Below, piece after piece: positions 44,495 through 54,669 of a DNA stretch of 64,000 nucleotides. The first letter of the stretch is position 1; every line of letters starts with the position of its first letter. The stretch is from contig NZ_AZFV01000007.1 of assembly GCF_001435815.1 (NCBI RefSeq), positions 1-64,000 on the forward strand, given 5' to 3'. This DNA is from Companilactobacillus nantensis DSM 16982. Lineage in GTDB: Bacteria; Bacillota; Bacilli; Lactobacillales; Lactobacillaceae. Below the pieces are notes generated by a model. It did not search any database. It worked only from the letters and a program-made list of their open reading frames with translations, and was not told the DNA's origin. Made by a program: the position numbers and the translations under genes.

Positions 44495-47146
44495 CTACTT
44501 AGCTAACGACAAGAAATGTGTTTCTCCATTATGACCGTTGGTTAAGAGACTGACATTCCAATATCCATCAACCAATTTCACTTGTAAATTCTTATCACTA
44601 TTCATAAGTCTATATCCATTATCTTTAATCTTGAAAGTTGTTTCAGCTCCAATATTTTGACTTGGATCAGAAATACCAAATAACTTTTGATTACCATTAT
44701 CAATCTTTGTGACTGAAATTGGATTGGTAAACTCCATACCATCAACTTTTTCATCACCAGCTTTGAAGATATTAATTCCAGTAGTAGCACCATATTTAAC
44801 GATTTGAGCATCATTAGTATTCTTAATAATCTTCGGAACTGTTATGTTATTAAACTCATCTAAACTGACATTCGGATAAATTACGTAATTATAAGTATCA
44901 TCCGCTTGAACATGATTCTTATAAATTTCTAAATACTTTCTAATATATTCGGTCTTACTCTCAGCAGTATTGATTTCGGACCAAGCACCTTGACGTTCAA
45001 TCAATCCCAAATTGAGATTTTGAGGTGTAATAAATTTATACCCAATCGACTCGTCTGGCTTATCAGATTGTAAATATATAGAAGAAACATTTTCTAATTG
45101 TTGAGGATTATTCAATTTTGGTTCATAAACAGCTCCGTTAACATAAATCGTATATTTTGAAGTATCTGCTAATTTACGGTTATCAATCACTGTCAGAGCT
45201 TTATTTTTGGAGGTATTATTGATTGCACTTCCCAAAGCAACCACGCCATCATTCATCAAGAACCACGACTTGTGAGCTGTTAAATTTCCGTCATTATTGA
45301 TGAAATCCATGGCGATGGAACCAACATTACCAATTGAACCAATATTTCCAAATACAGAGCCACCGACAAAACTTTTGGTTGAAGGTTTGGCACCGGCAGC
45401 ATTCTTCTGAACAGCATCAGTTTCTGTTGTACCAGGAAGTCTGTACGGATCGACTGTCGCCCAATAGTTGTCATTGTATTGATTCAAATCATTATTATAG
45501 ACAAACAGCATCCCGTCACCTGTGTACCAACCATGTAAATTCTCGTTGTTAAGTGATTCATAACGCTTGATACGACTAGAAGACATATTGATTCCTATCG
45601 CAAAATTCTTGGAACCATTCTTCAGCAAAACTTTGTCCATCGTTGCAAAATTATATAGATTAGTATTTTGAAAATCAGCGGCTTCAATCGTATCATCATT
45701 CATAATCTTAGAAATCAAATCAACATCACGATAACTCGTCAATTGTTGAATATAATTTTCATAATTATTACCGTAGCTCAGCCAATATTTAATCAAACTT
45801 TGAAATTTGGCTTTTTCGGATGCTGGATAAGTACTGATAACACGTGTAATCGATCTGATTAGATCCGCCCCAGAGTCATTTGATTGGAAATAAGCTCGTG
45901 AAATTGCTCGACCACGGACCATATCCATCGAATTACCTTTATAAACAAAAGGTGAAAATCCTTTTTCAACCCAAAACTTAATTGAATTCATCGAATCATC
46001 GCTTAAAGCATAGGGAGTGCCTTGAATCACCGGCAACAATTGTGAAACACCATCAACCAAAACATTGCCGTATGAGGCATTGTAGCCAACATTCTCATGT
46101 TGGATGAATGAACCATCACGATAAAACCCTTCTCCATCATTGACCAGCGGAAAGACTTTTTCCAAAGCCTTGATTGCTTTCTTCAAACCAGACTCATCCT
46201 TTTCAATCAATGCTTGAATGATTTTAACTTTAGCAATATCAACTTGATTGGCACCCGTTGCTTCGGCTTTATATTGGGGATAGACACTACCTCGGAAATA
46301 ATCAGGATCAGGTACAAAGAAAGTAATTGCATCCATTGAATTTTTAACTTGTTCTTTGGTTAAATATGGCTGCATAACTGTTGCAATATTGTTGACGAAA
46401 AGTGGCGTACCAATTTCCCAATCCCACCAATTACCATAAGCCTTGATATTTTGATTATATTTATTGACGTTCAACCAATTGAAACCATCCACAACATCTT
46501 TGACCATTTGTGGGTCATTGTAATACTTCGAACCTGGATTGACGGTAGCAATAGCTAACGACTCCAAATTACGATAATCAGTTGTGATATGTGCTGAAGT
46601 TGTTAATTCCTCGATTCCATTCCAAAGGTTCTTACGTTGATCACTCTTATCCATAGAATTCCAAAGTTGAGTGACTTTCTTGTCCTTTTGTGAACCCATT
46701 TGAGTCATTTCTTGATTGGAGTTGTCATAATAACTATCACCTACGACAACATCTTTCCATGACTGTAACATTTTGTCGTAGTCATCTTTATTAGATGTAT
46801 CTGTTTTGGGAGTATCTTGGGCGGCCGTTACTACAGCAACGCTCTTTGATTGCGGTGTTGTGGTAGTAATACTTTCTTTTTGCGGAACTGATTTATTTTG
46901 AACTAAAGCATTATAAGTGGTAGTTGGTCTATCATTTTTTAAAGCATTGTTAATATCTGATGTTGTGGTTTGATCTGTGGTAGTTTTTGAATCATCAGAA
47001 ATTTTACTCTTTGTTTCAAAATTATCTTGGACATTTTCTGCTTTACTATTATCCCCATTATCAGTTGTTGCGGCATCAACATTGTTAACTTGTAAAGCCA
47101 AAACTGACAACGTAGCACTGATAAAAATCATATATCTTTTTTTCAT
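44495..47146 (-). CDS. Secreted polysaccharide lyase family 8 (hyaluronate/chondroitin/xanthan lyase type)
   Basis: The 883-residue protein has a signal peptide (cleavage near VDA-ATT, residue 25), a Thr/Ser/Lys-rich region (about 30-115) and then the PL8 alpha/alpha toroid and beta-sandwich. Catalytic features are seen: the aromatic patch with Asn (NWWDWEIGTP), QHENVGYNASYGNVLVDG (His and Tyr) and MVRGRAISR (Arg). PL8 enzymes cleave uronic-acid glycans by elimination. No wall anchor is present. Such a gene is unusual for a food-type lactobacillus and could be acquired. The exact glycan is not determined by what I can see. Confidence 0.88.
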   Translation of the reverse strand: MKKRYMIFISATLSVLALQVNNVDAATTDNGDNSKAENVQDNFETKSKISDDSKTTTDQTTTSDINNALKNDRPTTTYNALVQNKSVPQKESITTTTPQSKSVAVVTAAQDTPKTDTSNKDDYDKMLQSWKDVVVGDSYYDNSNQEMTQMGSQKDKKVTQLWNSMDKSDQRKNLWNGIEELTTSAHITTDYRNLESLAIATVNPGSKYYNDPQMVKDVVDGFNWLNVNKYNQNIKAYGNWWDWEIGTPLFVNNIATVMQPYLTKEQVKNSMDAITFFVPDPDYFRGSVYPQYKAEATGANQVDIAKVKIIQALIEKDESGLKKAIKALEKVFPLVNDGEGFYRDGSFIQHENVGYNASYGNVLVDGVSQLLPVIQGTPYALSDDSMNSIKFWVEKGFSPFVYKGNSMDMVRGRAISRAYFQSNDSGADLIRSITRVISTYPASEKAKFQSLIKYWLSYGNNYENYIQQLTSYRDVDLISKIMNDDTIEAADFQNTNLYNFATMDKVLLKNGSKNFAIGINMSSSRIKRYESLNNENLHGWYTGDGMLFVYNNDLNQYNDNYWATVDPYRLPGTTETDAVQKNAAGAKPSTKSFVGGSVFGNIGSIGNVGSIAMDFINNDGNLTAHKSWFLMNDGVVALGSAINNTSKNKALTVIDNRKLADTSKYTIYVNGAVYEPKLNNPQQLENVSSIYLQSDKPDESIGYKFITPQNLNLGLIERQGAWSEINTAESKTEYIRKYLEIYKNHVQADDTYNYVIYPNVSLDEFNNITVPKIIKNTNDAQIVKYGATTGINIFKAGDEKVDGMEFTNPISVTKIDNGNQKLFGISDPSQNIGAETTFKIKDNGYRLMNSDKNLQVKLVDGYWNVSLLTNGHNGETHFLSLAK

Positions 47147-47375
47147 AAATAGAATCTCCTTCTTATCCTATTAAAACCATTCGAATATATTTTTAAGCCC
47201 TCTGGTTCCCTATGCAAAAAAAATAATTATTTTCCCCAAATATCACCATCCCTATTAAATTTGTGAGGATTGTTGCATTAAAAACAATTAATTCATTCAA
47301 ATAATATTAATGCATCAATATTATTATTCGTCAAAAATGCCTTTAATCCTCGATTACTTTTACAATATATCTCAA

Positions 47376-47391
47376 TGAAAACGTTTTTACA
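47376..47391 (-). promoter_or_regulatory. cre-like site upstream of the lyase gene
   Basis: TGAAAACGTTTTTACA is close to the CcpA consensus but two bases longer between the half-sites. It lies 230 bp before the lyase start in a 410-bp gap with no gene. Weak evidence. Confidence 0.35.
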
Positions 47392-47423
47392 ATCAATATA
47401 AAAAAGCTCATTAAGCAAAAAAA

Positions 47424-47462
47424 TAAGAGTCACGATTTTAATTAATCGTGGCTCTTATTGCT
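47424..47462 (-). terminator. Terminator after the glucosidase gene
   Basis: AATAAGAGTCACGATT and AATCGTGGCTCTTATT form a strong stem. Confidence 0.8.
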
Positions 47463-47556
47463 TTATTTATTAACATTTATCATTTCTAAATATAATAAAA
47501 ATTATCAATCCACTTTAAAAGTACAATATCCTTCGGCAACCAAAAGTGGAATACTG

Positions 47557-50187
47557 CTAAAATTTCAACTTCAAGACCAATCTCAAAACATTAATCGCAG
47601 ACTTCTGCAAATCACCCAGATACAATTCATTATTGTCTTCCCACTTACCAGTCAAAAGAACATGTTCATCATCAATAATTTGAGCCTCGCCATTGTAAAT
47701 CCAGTCTTTGACACGATCATTGAGTCGTGAATTACTATCGATTCTAACCTTCACGATTACTTCACCGTCAGCATCAACCACAAAATCATTCCACATTTCT
47801 GTTTCGATGAATTGTTTCTTCAATAAATCGTAATCCCTTTTAATCTTAATATTGCCTTGTTCATCAAATTCAGGTCCAAAGTCACTAACTGCACTCATCA
47901 ACTCTGACTTAGAATTACCAGGCATAATTAAATCATTTCCCGCATGCATGCTTTGTTTTGGATCAGCGGCACTGAACCAGTCGGTCATCACTGCCCCCTG
48001 GAAGTTCCATTCATCACGCAAAACATTCGTTAACAAGCCAAAATCAGCAGCCGAGAAGATGCCGTTAACTCGGTTATATGACGTCATAATAGCCATTGGT
48101 TGTCCTAATTTAATAGCTATTTCAAAATTACGCAAATAAATTTCTCGTAAGGCTTGCTCACCGATAACGCTATTACCAAAATTACGGAAATTTTCTTGAT
48201 TATTACCTAAGAAATGCTTCAATGTTACACCAACATTGTCATGCGCTTGGACACCTTTAGTCTCAAAAGCAGCCATTGTTCCTGATAGATAAGGATCTTC
48301 GGCAAAATATTCAAAGTTTCTACCACCAAGTGGATCACGATGAATATTCATCCCAGGAGCTAACCAGAGATCAACGCCAAATCCCTTCATTTCCGTTCCA
48401 ATAGCAAAGCCAACTTTTTCAATCAAATCTTTATTCCATGTTTGAGCTAAAGCCGTTCCGATAGGCCAAGCTGTCGCGTAATGCGTAATAGTTTGTTGAT
48501 TTCGTTCAAAAACAGGTTCAACTCGCAATCCAGCAGGTCCATCAGCCATAACTACTGCCGGGACTCGTTTATTAGCAATCTGACCAGTTTGACCAGCAGC
48601 ACCCGGTACTAAATCAGACGAAATGCCGACCATGTTATTCTCACCACTCGACATTTGACCCTCAACTAAATCGACCAACTCCTGCTCTGACAAACTGGCG
48701 ATAAATTCAGCCAATTCAACATCCCCAGAGGCAACATCTTGCAAAGTCTTACCTTCAGCGTTTCGGACGTGTTCGATGACTTGATCTAAACCTTTACCAG
48801 GTAAGTTCTCACGCTCAGCCAAAAAAGTTGTCACATCAGAACTTTCTTGATATTGAACAAACTTTGTTTCGGGGAAATTCTCAGCTTTTAAAATAAAGAA
48901 TGGCACGCCACTGACTTGTTTCAATGGCACCTTGCTCTTCAATAAAGTCGTTGGGTCAATTCTTGGCTTGAGAACATTTTCTACTTTCTTCAAAATAACT
49001 TTTTCATCTAATTTAAAACTAGCTACGACATCATTTTTACGTGAACTGCTACCAACTCTAACGAGATAAGTTCCAGGAACTAAAACATAGGCTCCTAATT
49101 CGGTATCAAAGACACTCAAATCAGTAATTGGAACTTCAAACTCCAACGTTTGTTGAGCATGAGGACGAAGATTGGTTGTCTTACTGTATTCAACTAAATC
49201 TTGATAAGTTACAGGAATTTCCGTCTGTGGTTTAGAAACGTACACTTGCACACTCTCTTGACCGGAAAAGTTATCGCTCGTATTCTCAACATTTACTTGA
49301 AGACGAATTCGTTTTTCATTCACATTAGCCTTTGTTGTTTTAATGAAGAAATTAGCATAACTTTGACCATAACCAAATTCAAAGCGTGGTTTAATATCAA
49401 AACTATCAAAGTAACGATAACCGACAAAAATACCTTCAATATATTCTGGATTCGACATCCCAAAGTTTTCCGACGTTGGATAATCATGATAAGAATATGC
49501 CCACGTATCAGTCAATTTACCTGAAGGACTCTTCGTACCATCTAAAATATCAGCAATCGCATCGCCAATCGTCATCCCTAATTGAGAAACCAAAATGACA
49601 CTATCAAGTGTGGGACATTTGTCAATGAAACTAGTATCCATCACACCACCAACATTCAGCAAAACAATGCTGTTAGTATAGTATTCACTCATTCGTTGAA
49701 TATTCGACAATTCATTATCTGTTAGACGAAAATCGCCTTTATGATTTCGACGGTCATAATTTTCCCCGGAACTACGTGAAATTACGTAAATACCAGTCGT
49801 TGCATCATCAAATTCAGCAATCTCAGGATCCTTGAAGTTAAATGCAGGAGCTAACAGAGCCATTGGATCATCTTTTAATTTATCTTCATATAAACTCTTC
49901 TGTTGTTGATAATAACGTTGGAGACGCATCAACCATGATTTTGAAGTAACAGTAAAACCCTTGTTTTCTAATCCTTGTAAAATACTTACGATACTACGTT
50001 GATTAACATCACCCGAACCAGTGCCTCCTTTGACAGTGGCAAAAGCACCATGTCCATATAAAGCAACTGTTTTATTGCGTAAAGGTAGTACTTGATTTTT
50101 ATTTTGTAGCAAGACAATAGCTTCCTCAGCTGCCGTCTTAGCTAATTCTTGATTTTCTAACTCACGTTGTGAAATATCGCTTTCCAT
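47557..50187 (-). CDS. GH3 beta-glucosidase with permuted domain order
   Basis: The 876-residue protein begins with what is normally the C-terminal GH3 domain (AAEEAIVLLQNKNQVLPLRNK, GGTGSGDVNQRSI) and a fibronectin III-like part (about 290-390). The usual N-terminal TIM barrel comes last (MADGPAGLRVEP, WLAPGMNIHRDPLGGRNFEYF, TLKHFLGNNQE), with the nucleophile in VMTDWFS (Asp736). This reversed order is known from some Butyrivibrio and Clostridium glucosidases. There is no signal peptide, so it acts in the cytosol. AAAGGAGAG precedes the ATG. It should release terminal beta-linked sugars. Confidence 0.92.
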   Translation of the reverse strand: MESDISQRELENQELAKTAAEEAIVLLQNKNQVLPLRNKTVALYGHGAFATVKGGTGSGDVNQRSIVSILQGLENKGFTVTSKSWLMRLQRYYQQQKSLYEDKLKDDPMALLAPAFNFKDPEIAEFDDATTGIYVISRSSGENYDRRNHKGDFRLTDNELSNIQRMSEYYTNSIVLLNVGGVMDTSFIDKCPTLDSVILVSQLGMTIGDAIADILDGTKSPSGKLTDTWAYSYHDYPTSENFGMSNPEYIEGIFVGYRYFDSFDIKPRFEFGYGQSYANFFIKTTKANVNEKRIRLQVNVENTSDNFSGQESVQVYVSKPQTEIPVTYQDLVEYSKTTNLRPHAQQTLEFEVPITDLSVFDTELGAYVLVPGTYLVRVGSSSRKNDVVASFKLDEKVILKKVENVLKPRIDPTTLLKSKVPLKQVSGVPFFILKAENFPETKFVQYQESSDVTTFLAERENLPGKGLDQVIEHVRNAEGKTLQDVASGDVELAEFIASLSEQELVDLVEGQMSSGENNMVGISSDLVPGAAGQTGQIANKRVPAVVMADGPAGLRVEPVFERNQQTITHYATAWPIGTALAQTWNKDLIEKVGFAIGTEMKGFGVDLWLAPGMNIHRDPLGGRNFEYFAEDPYLSGTMAAFETKGVQAHDNVGVTLKHFLGNNQENFRNFGNSVIGEQALREIYLRNFEIAIKLGQPMAIMTSYNRVNGIFSAADFGLLTNVLRDEWNFQGAVMTDWFSAADPKQSMHAGNDLIMPGNSKSELMSAVSDFGPEFDEQGNIKIKRDYDLLKKQFIETEMWNDFVVDADGEVIVKVRIDSNSRLNDRVKDWIYNGEAQIIDDEHVLLTGKWEDNNELYLGDLQKSAINVLRLVLKLKF

Positions 50188-50387
50188 CTAATCTCTCCTT
50201 TGGTGGAAATGTAGTTACTTTAATTTTACACTTTTAAAACCAAAGGGCGAAGTTCATGCGACTAGAAAAAGCAGTTAATTTATTAAAATATTTAATTGTC
50301 CATACTAAAGAAAATCATTCTTAAAAATAGTCTTTAAATCTTGGCTCTCCGACAATTCAGAAAATGAAACATTCAAAATAACGATAC

Positions 50388-50535
50388 ACTAGCCGGAGGA
50401 AACAAGAATTTAGGTCGCTGTGTAGGTGGCGTTAGTGCTTTAAGCTTACACCACCGGACGAGTTTTGAGACCGCTCTTTGGCTCAAATCGGTCCCCATAG
50501 CGACCTAAATTTCTTGTTCCTGGAGGCGGCATTTA
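50388..50535 (+). repeat. SR element copy 4 (hairpins 2 and 3 merged)
   Basis: The outer arms GGTCGC/GCGACC with CAAGAATTTA / TAAATTTCTTG are the same as in copies 7 and 9. Hairpin 1 has GTGGCGTTA with a shifted tip (GTGC/AAGC). Hairpins 2 and 3 are fused into one TTTTGAG/CTCAAA stem by an exact internal deletion. It lies in the 3' region of the PAP2 gene and upstream of the glucosidase gene. Confidence 0.9.
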
Positions 50536-51192
50536 ATTTAATTTTATTTTTAAATAACTCGTTACTTTTTGATAATATCTGATATACAACATTTCACAAC
50601 ACTTCCACCAAGTACCTGCTAATAACATGCTTCCTAAAATATCGCTGGCAAAGTGTCCTCGTAAATACAACCTAGCAAATGAAACAACGAGTAACCAAAT
50701 GACTGCTAACAAGCCAAAAACAAATCGTGATTCTTGATTTTGAACATATGGTAAGACTAGGTAAATTATGATTAAAACTAGTAACGTTAAACCAAAAATG
50801 TGTCCACTTGGGAAGCTGTATCCCGAATCTGGAACAACTTTGTCCGTTGGACGAGCTCGATGAACGACCTCTTTAACGATAAATGCTAATGCATCCCCAC
50901 CAAGAAAGGTTAATGCTGTCCAAATACCATCGACTTTGCGTTTTTTGGAATAAAATAAAATGGCGATGAACATGGCTAACAAAAGTGATACCACTGGACT
51001 ACCGATAAAAGATACAACGACCATAATTGAAGTTCTCATCGCATTAACCATTGGTGTGATACTGTTTTGGATTTGCGTATCAAAATTTGCTATGAATGCA
51101 TTTTTAGTCGTAACCAAAACTTCTAACGATAAAAATAATACCAAGTAGACCACTGTTAAAATGGAACGATTTTTATTTGTTTTAAACATCAT
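50533..51192 (-). CDS. PAP2-family membrane phosphatase
   Basis: The 219-residue protein has about five to six membrane segments and the PAP2 triad: KEVVHRARP, YSFPSGHIFG and the SxR-like ARLYLRGHFASD. It dephosphorylates lipid phosphates such as undecaprenyl pyrophosphate or phosphatidic acid. It overlaps the YfhO gene by 4 bp at its start, so translation is coupled, and both follow a DedA gene in the same direction. This points to a role in envelope lipid metabolism. Confidence 0.92.
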   Translation of the reverse strand: MMFKTNKNRSILTVVYLVLFLSLEVLVTTKNAFIANFDTQIQNSITPMVNAMRTSIMVVVSFIGSPVVSLLLAMFIAILFYSKKRKVDGIWTALTFLGGDALAFIVKEVVHRARPTDKVVPDSGYSFPSGHIFGLTLLVLIIIYLVLPYVQNQESRFVFGLLAVIWLLVVSFARLYLRGHFASDILGSMLLAGTWWKCCEMLYIRYYQKVTSYLKIKLN

Positions 51193-53615
51193 GATAAAAA
51201 CTTCTTTCTTATAATTATTGCCACATAGATAATTAATGAAATAAAACTGACAATTGCTCCTAGTTGTAGCCCTGGAACTTTATACTGCAGCTCAATCTGG
51301 TGAAATCCTTTGTCTAATTTCAAATAACTGAGATTTCCTGCGACTTGTTGTAAGGGAACTTCCTTACCATCGACAGTCGCGTGCCAACCTTTATCAAACG
51401 GAATACTCAAGAACAGACCTTGATTCTTTTTAGCGATGGTTACTGTTCCCAACATATTATCTGAGGTTGATTTATAGACATTCAATTTCTGCTGATTCAA
51501 CTTATTGACTGATTGTGCAAAAGTCTGTTCATTTAATGTTGCCAATTTTTTGATTGGTATCTTTTTGGAACTATTGATCGTAACGGATTGATTTTGTTGC
51601 TGCTTTCCTAAATCAATCACATCACCAGTACTGACAGAGCTAACATCTATTTTTTTATTATCAACTTTCAGACTGGTCAGTCCTTTGGGTTTTAATAAAT
51701 ATAGCCTGCCCGTTGCTTGTGGTTTAACGACTAATGTTTTTGATCCGCTACTTTGAACCTTTGGTGCCAAAAAGTAATCTTCCCACTTGTCTGTTAACGA
51801 TTTCCAAATACGTTCTTGATTTTGAAAAGCACTACTACCTAAAGTTACTTTTAAAATCGAACGGTCAGCGACAGTCCCCAATGTAAGTACTTTATTTGTG
51901 AATAAGTCATAATCATTTTTTGACATTCTTAATCGATACTTAACTGCCAGCAATGCATCCGTTAATTGAGTGCCACCTAATGAACCGATACGACGACTAT
52001 TTTTGCTAAAGTAACCGAGTTTATTCAACATTTGTCGTGTTTGATCATTAAGCGTTGAACTATATAGACTGACACCACGGCTATTAAATAAAAGTGCATC
52101 ATTGTAATTATTGTATTTAATATCAAAAGCACCATTGATTAAAGATTTTTCATTGTCAACTCGATAAAAACTACTGTCAGAAGCTTGAATTTTTTTGAAC
52201 CATTTATTTTCAATTCGATAATTTTTTTCGTATGGACCTTGATCTCCGAAACTAGCACCTGTGAGACTAAAGTTAAAATTGATAGCTAGTTCCAAACAAG
52301 TTAACAATACTATGAATGCTTTGTAATAATTTGAACGTTGATAAACAGCTAACAACAAACCACTGGCGACGATAAAACCTAAACTAATTGGTAAATATTT
52401 GACATTAACCAGTTGGGAATTCTTTATCGCAAAGAAATAACCAATTGTGACCATTGCCATAATTAAAATCGTTGCCAGAAAAATATTTTTATTAGTATTT
52501 TTATTTTGAAAAGCTTCATAGGCCAGGATAATAGTGAGGAAGGTAAAGAAATAGACATTTCGAAAGGGAAAACCTTCTGGCTGCTGGAACATGTGCCAAA
52601 TAGTATTAAATGTACGGATAAATAAGCTTAAGAATAATGTCAGTAATAAAAGACCTGCACTAGTTTTTTGACGACGAGCAATATTTCGATTGAAAAAGAA
52701 AAGTAGTACTAAAATTGCTACAACGCAACTCATATAAAAACTAGGGTTGTGTGAAACACGCTGTGTATAGTCACTGCCGACAACACCTAATTGACTGAAT
52801 GCCGATAAACCAAATGTTGGTGTTGGTAAAAAGCTAGCCAATTTCAACTGTTGTTTACTTGTTTGCATCATACCCAGTAAAGTTGGAATTAAGATGATGG
52901 CACTCATTAATCCACCTAAAACTGACGCTACAATATACTTGCTGACTGTTTTCTTAGGAAACTTTTTTTCTAAGTAGCATAGATAAAGAAAGTAGCATAC
53001 TGAGAATAAACAAGTCATGTATCCCAAATAATAATTAGCTACGATTGTCATTAATAAGCTGACAACATACAACTTACTGGAGCCTTGATAAAAAATTCTT
53101 CTAATACCTAAAGTTACTAGAGGCAATAAAATCAAAGCATCCAACCACATCAAATCATAGAAATATAAGGCTACAAAACCCGACATAGCAAAGATAGTTG
53201 AGAATAATAAGTTACTATATTTCAATTGATAAACGTTCTTTAAAAAGTAACTCATTGTCAAACCGATTGTTGAAATTTTTAACAAAATAATTATGTCAAT
53301 TGCAGTTGTAATTTGATTGGCTGGAAAAAGAAACAATATTAAGTTAAATGGGCTCAATAAGTAATATGCCATTAACGGAAAAATATTATCTCCCAGTGAC
53401 AAGCTGAATGAATAAAATGAGAATTTACCACTAATTAACGTATTACGTAAATACGTCAAAAATGATAAATACTGTGTACCAGTATCACTTATCAAAAGAT
53501 TGGCATTTCCAAATGGAGTCAATCGTAGATTAATAAAAACTAAAATAACAATCAAAAATGGAATCAAGAACGCGATGGGATAATATGAATATTTTTTTAT
53601 TTTTTTTGAATCCAT
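51189..53615 (-). CDS. YfhO-family multi-spanning membrane protein
   Basis: The 808-residue protein has about 12 to 13 membrane segments in the first two thirds, then a soluble extracellular part, and a final segment (LQLGAIVSFISLIIYVAIII). YfhO proteins are GT-C type transferases, and one in Listeria and Bacillus glycosylates lipoteichoic acid. The late sequence IPFDKGWHATVDGKEVPL is typical. This fits the LTA synthases encoded at 26-31 kb. It lies 2 bp after DedA and overlaps PAP2 by 4 bp. Confidence 0.9.
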   Translation of the reverse strand: MDSKKIKKYSYYPIAFLIPFLIVILVFINLRLTPFGNANLLISDTGTQYLSFLTYLRNTLISGKFSFYSFSLSLGDNIFPLMAYYLLSPFNLILFLFPANQITTAIDIIILLKISTIGLTMSYFLKNVYQLKYSNLLFSTIFAMSGFVALYFYDLMWLDALILLPLVTLGIRRIFYQGSSKLYVVSLLMTIVANYYLGYMTCLFSVCYFLYLCYLEKKFPKKTVSKYIVASVLGGLMSAIILIPTLLGMMQTSKQQLKLASFLPTPTFGLSAFSQLGVVGSDYTQRVSHNPSFYMSCVVAILVLLFFFNRNIARRQKTSAGLLLLTLFLSLFIRTFNTIWHMFQQPEGFPFRNVYFFTFLTIILAYEAFQNKNTNKNIFLATILIMAMVTIGYFFAIKNSQLVNVKYLPISLGFIVASGLLLAVYQRSNYYKAFIVLLTCLELAINFNFSLTGASFGDQGPYEKNYRIENKWFKKIQASDSSFYRVDNEKSLINGAFDIKYNNYNDALLFNSRGVSLYSSTLNDQTRQMLNKLGYFSKNSRRIGSLGGTQLTDALLAVKYRLRMSKNDYDLFTNKVLTLGTVADRSILKVTLGSSAFQNQERIWKSLTDKWEDYFLAPKVQSSGSKTLVVKPQATGRLYLLKPKGLTSLKVDNKKIDVSSVSTGDVIDLGKQQQNQSVTINSSKKIPIKKLATLNEQTFAQSVNKLNQQKLNVYKSTSDNMLGTVTIAKKNQGLFLSIPFDKGWHATVDGKEVPLQQVAGNLSYLKLDKGFHQIELQYKVPGLQLGAIVSFISLIIYVAIIIRKKFLS

Positions 53616-53617
53616 CC

Positions 53618-54274
53618 CTAATCCAATCCTCCTCTATTACTTAAGTAATTTCTCAAAGTGATAATCATAATTGGTAGTAACGAAATAACGACAATCATCA
53701 CCATAATTAATGAAAAATGATTTTTAACTACTGCGATATTTCCGAAAAAGAAACCTGCGCCGATACACAACAAAACCCATGAGAAACCACCGATAATGTT
53801 ATAAATCAAAAAGTTCTTGTACTTCATTTCACTACCGCCAGCTGTAAATGGTACGAGTGTTCGAATAATTGGCATAAAACGGCCTAAGAACATGGCTGAA
53901 TTCCCATGACGGTCAAAGAATTCATGTGCCTGTTGTAAATGCTTAGGCTTTACAATTTTTTGCCAGCGCGGACTCTGACTAATGTGTTCACCAAAACGTT
54001 TGCCAATCTCAAAATTCAAACTATCCCCTAAAGATGCTGCTAAACCTAATAAGACAATCAAAAGTAAGGGATTTAAGGAGCTATTCGAAATAGCAGCCAA
54101 GGAGCCACAGAGAAACAACAATGAATCTCCTGGCAAAAATGGTAAGACAACAATTCCTGTCTCAATGAAGATCATTAAGAAAATCAAACCATAAACCATC
54201 AGACCTGATTGGCTCATTAGTTGTGGTAGAACTGTATCTAAGTGAAATAGAAAAGTTACGATTGCAGTTATCAT
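53618..54274 (-). CDS. DedA-family membrane protein
   Basis: The 218-residue protein has the DedA signatures: FIETGIVVLPFLPGDSLLFLCG, LGDSLNFEIGKRFG and the FLGRFMPIIRTLVPFTAGGSEM segment with the conserved arginines. DedA proteins translocate undecaprenyl phosphate or other lipids across the membrane. It is the first gene of the DedA-YfhO-PAP2 operon, consistent with lipid-linked sugar transfer. An imperfect hairpin in its leader (54283-54340) and an SR element (54389-54570) lie upstream. Confidence 0.92.
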   Translation of the reverse strand: MITAIVTFLFHLDTVLPQLMSQSGLMVYGLIFLMIFIETGIVVLPFLPGDSLLFLCGSLAAISNSSLNPLLLIVLLGLAASLGDSLNFEIGKRFGEHISQSPRWQKIVKPKHLQQAHEFFDRHGNSAMFLGRFMPIIRTLVPFTAGGSEMKYKNFLIYNIIGGFSWVLLCIGAGFFFGNIAVVKNHFSLIMVMIVVISLLPIMIITLRNYLSNRGGLD

Positions 54275-54388
54275 AAAAAAAGACCTCCATGATTAATTGA
54301 TTAACGTTAGTTTAATCAGTTAGCCATGAAGGTTAAACGTATAAAAAATGAAATAATTCTGAGAATTTTTCAGAATTGATTTTTTTAT

Positions 54389-54570
54389 GTTTGCCGTCTC
54401 CAGAGCGGAACCATATTAACTGGCTGTGCGGACCGATTCGAGCCAAGGTCTCGATTCTCGGTTTGAAGCCTTGCACGCAAGTCTCCAAACACGCCCGGTG
54501 GTGTAAGAGCTAAAGCTCTAACGCCACTTTCACTGCCAGTTAATATGGTTCCGCTCTTCCGACTAGTTTG
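54389..54570 (-). repeat. SR element copy 5, upstream of DedA
   Basis: The closing stem is a perfect 23-bp match between 54402-54424 and 54535-54557, a sequence unlike the other copies (it begins AGAGCGGAACC). On the minus strand hairpin 1 has GAGC/GCTC, hairpin 2 CTTGC/GCAAG, and hairpin 3 TCGAG/CTCGA. The ends are GCCGTCTCCAG and CTTCCGACTAG. It lies in the DedA upstream region. Confidence 0.92.
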
Positions 54571-54626
54571 TTTGTGAGTTGGTTGTATGACCTTAAACAA
54601 ACTATCAAAGTAGAAAAGTTAAAAAT

Positions 54627-54669
54627 AAGAGGCTAGATAAATTTATAATAAATTTTATCTAACCTCTTT
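54627..54669 (-). terminator. Terminator, probably of the two-component system unit
   Basis: AAGAGGCTAGATAAA and TTTTATCTAACCTCTT pair, with TTATTTTT on the minus strand. If it ends the kinase transcript, SR copy 6 lies inside that 3' untranslated region. Confidence 0.65.
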
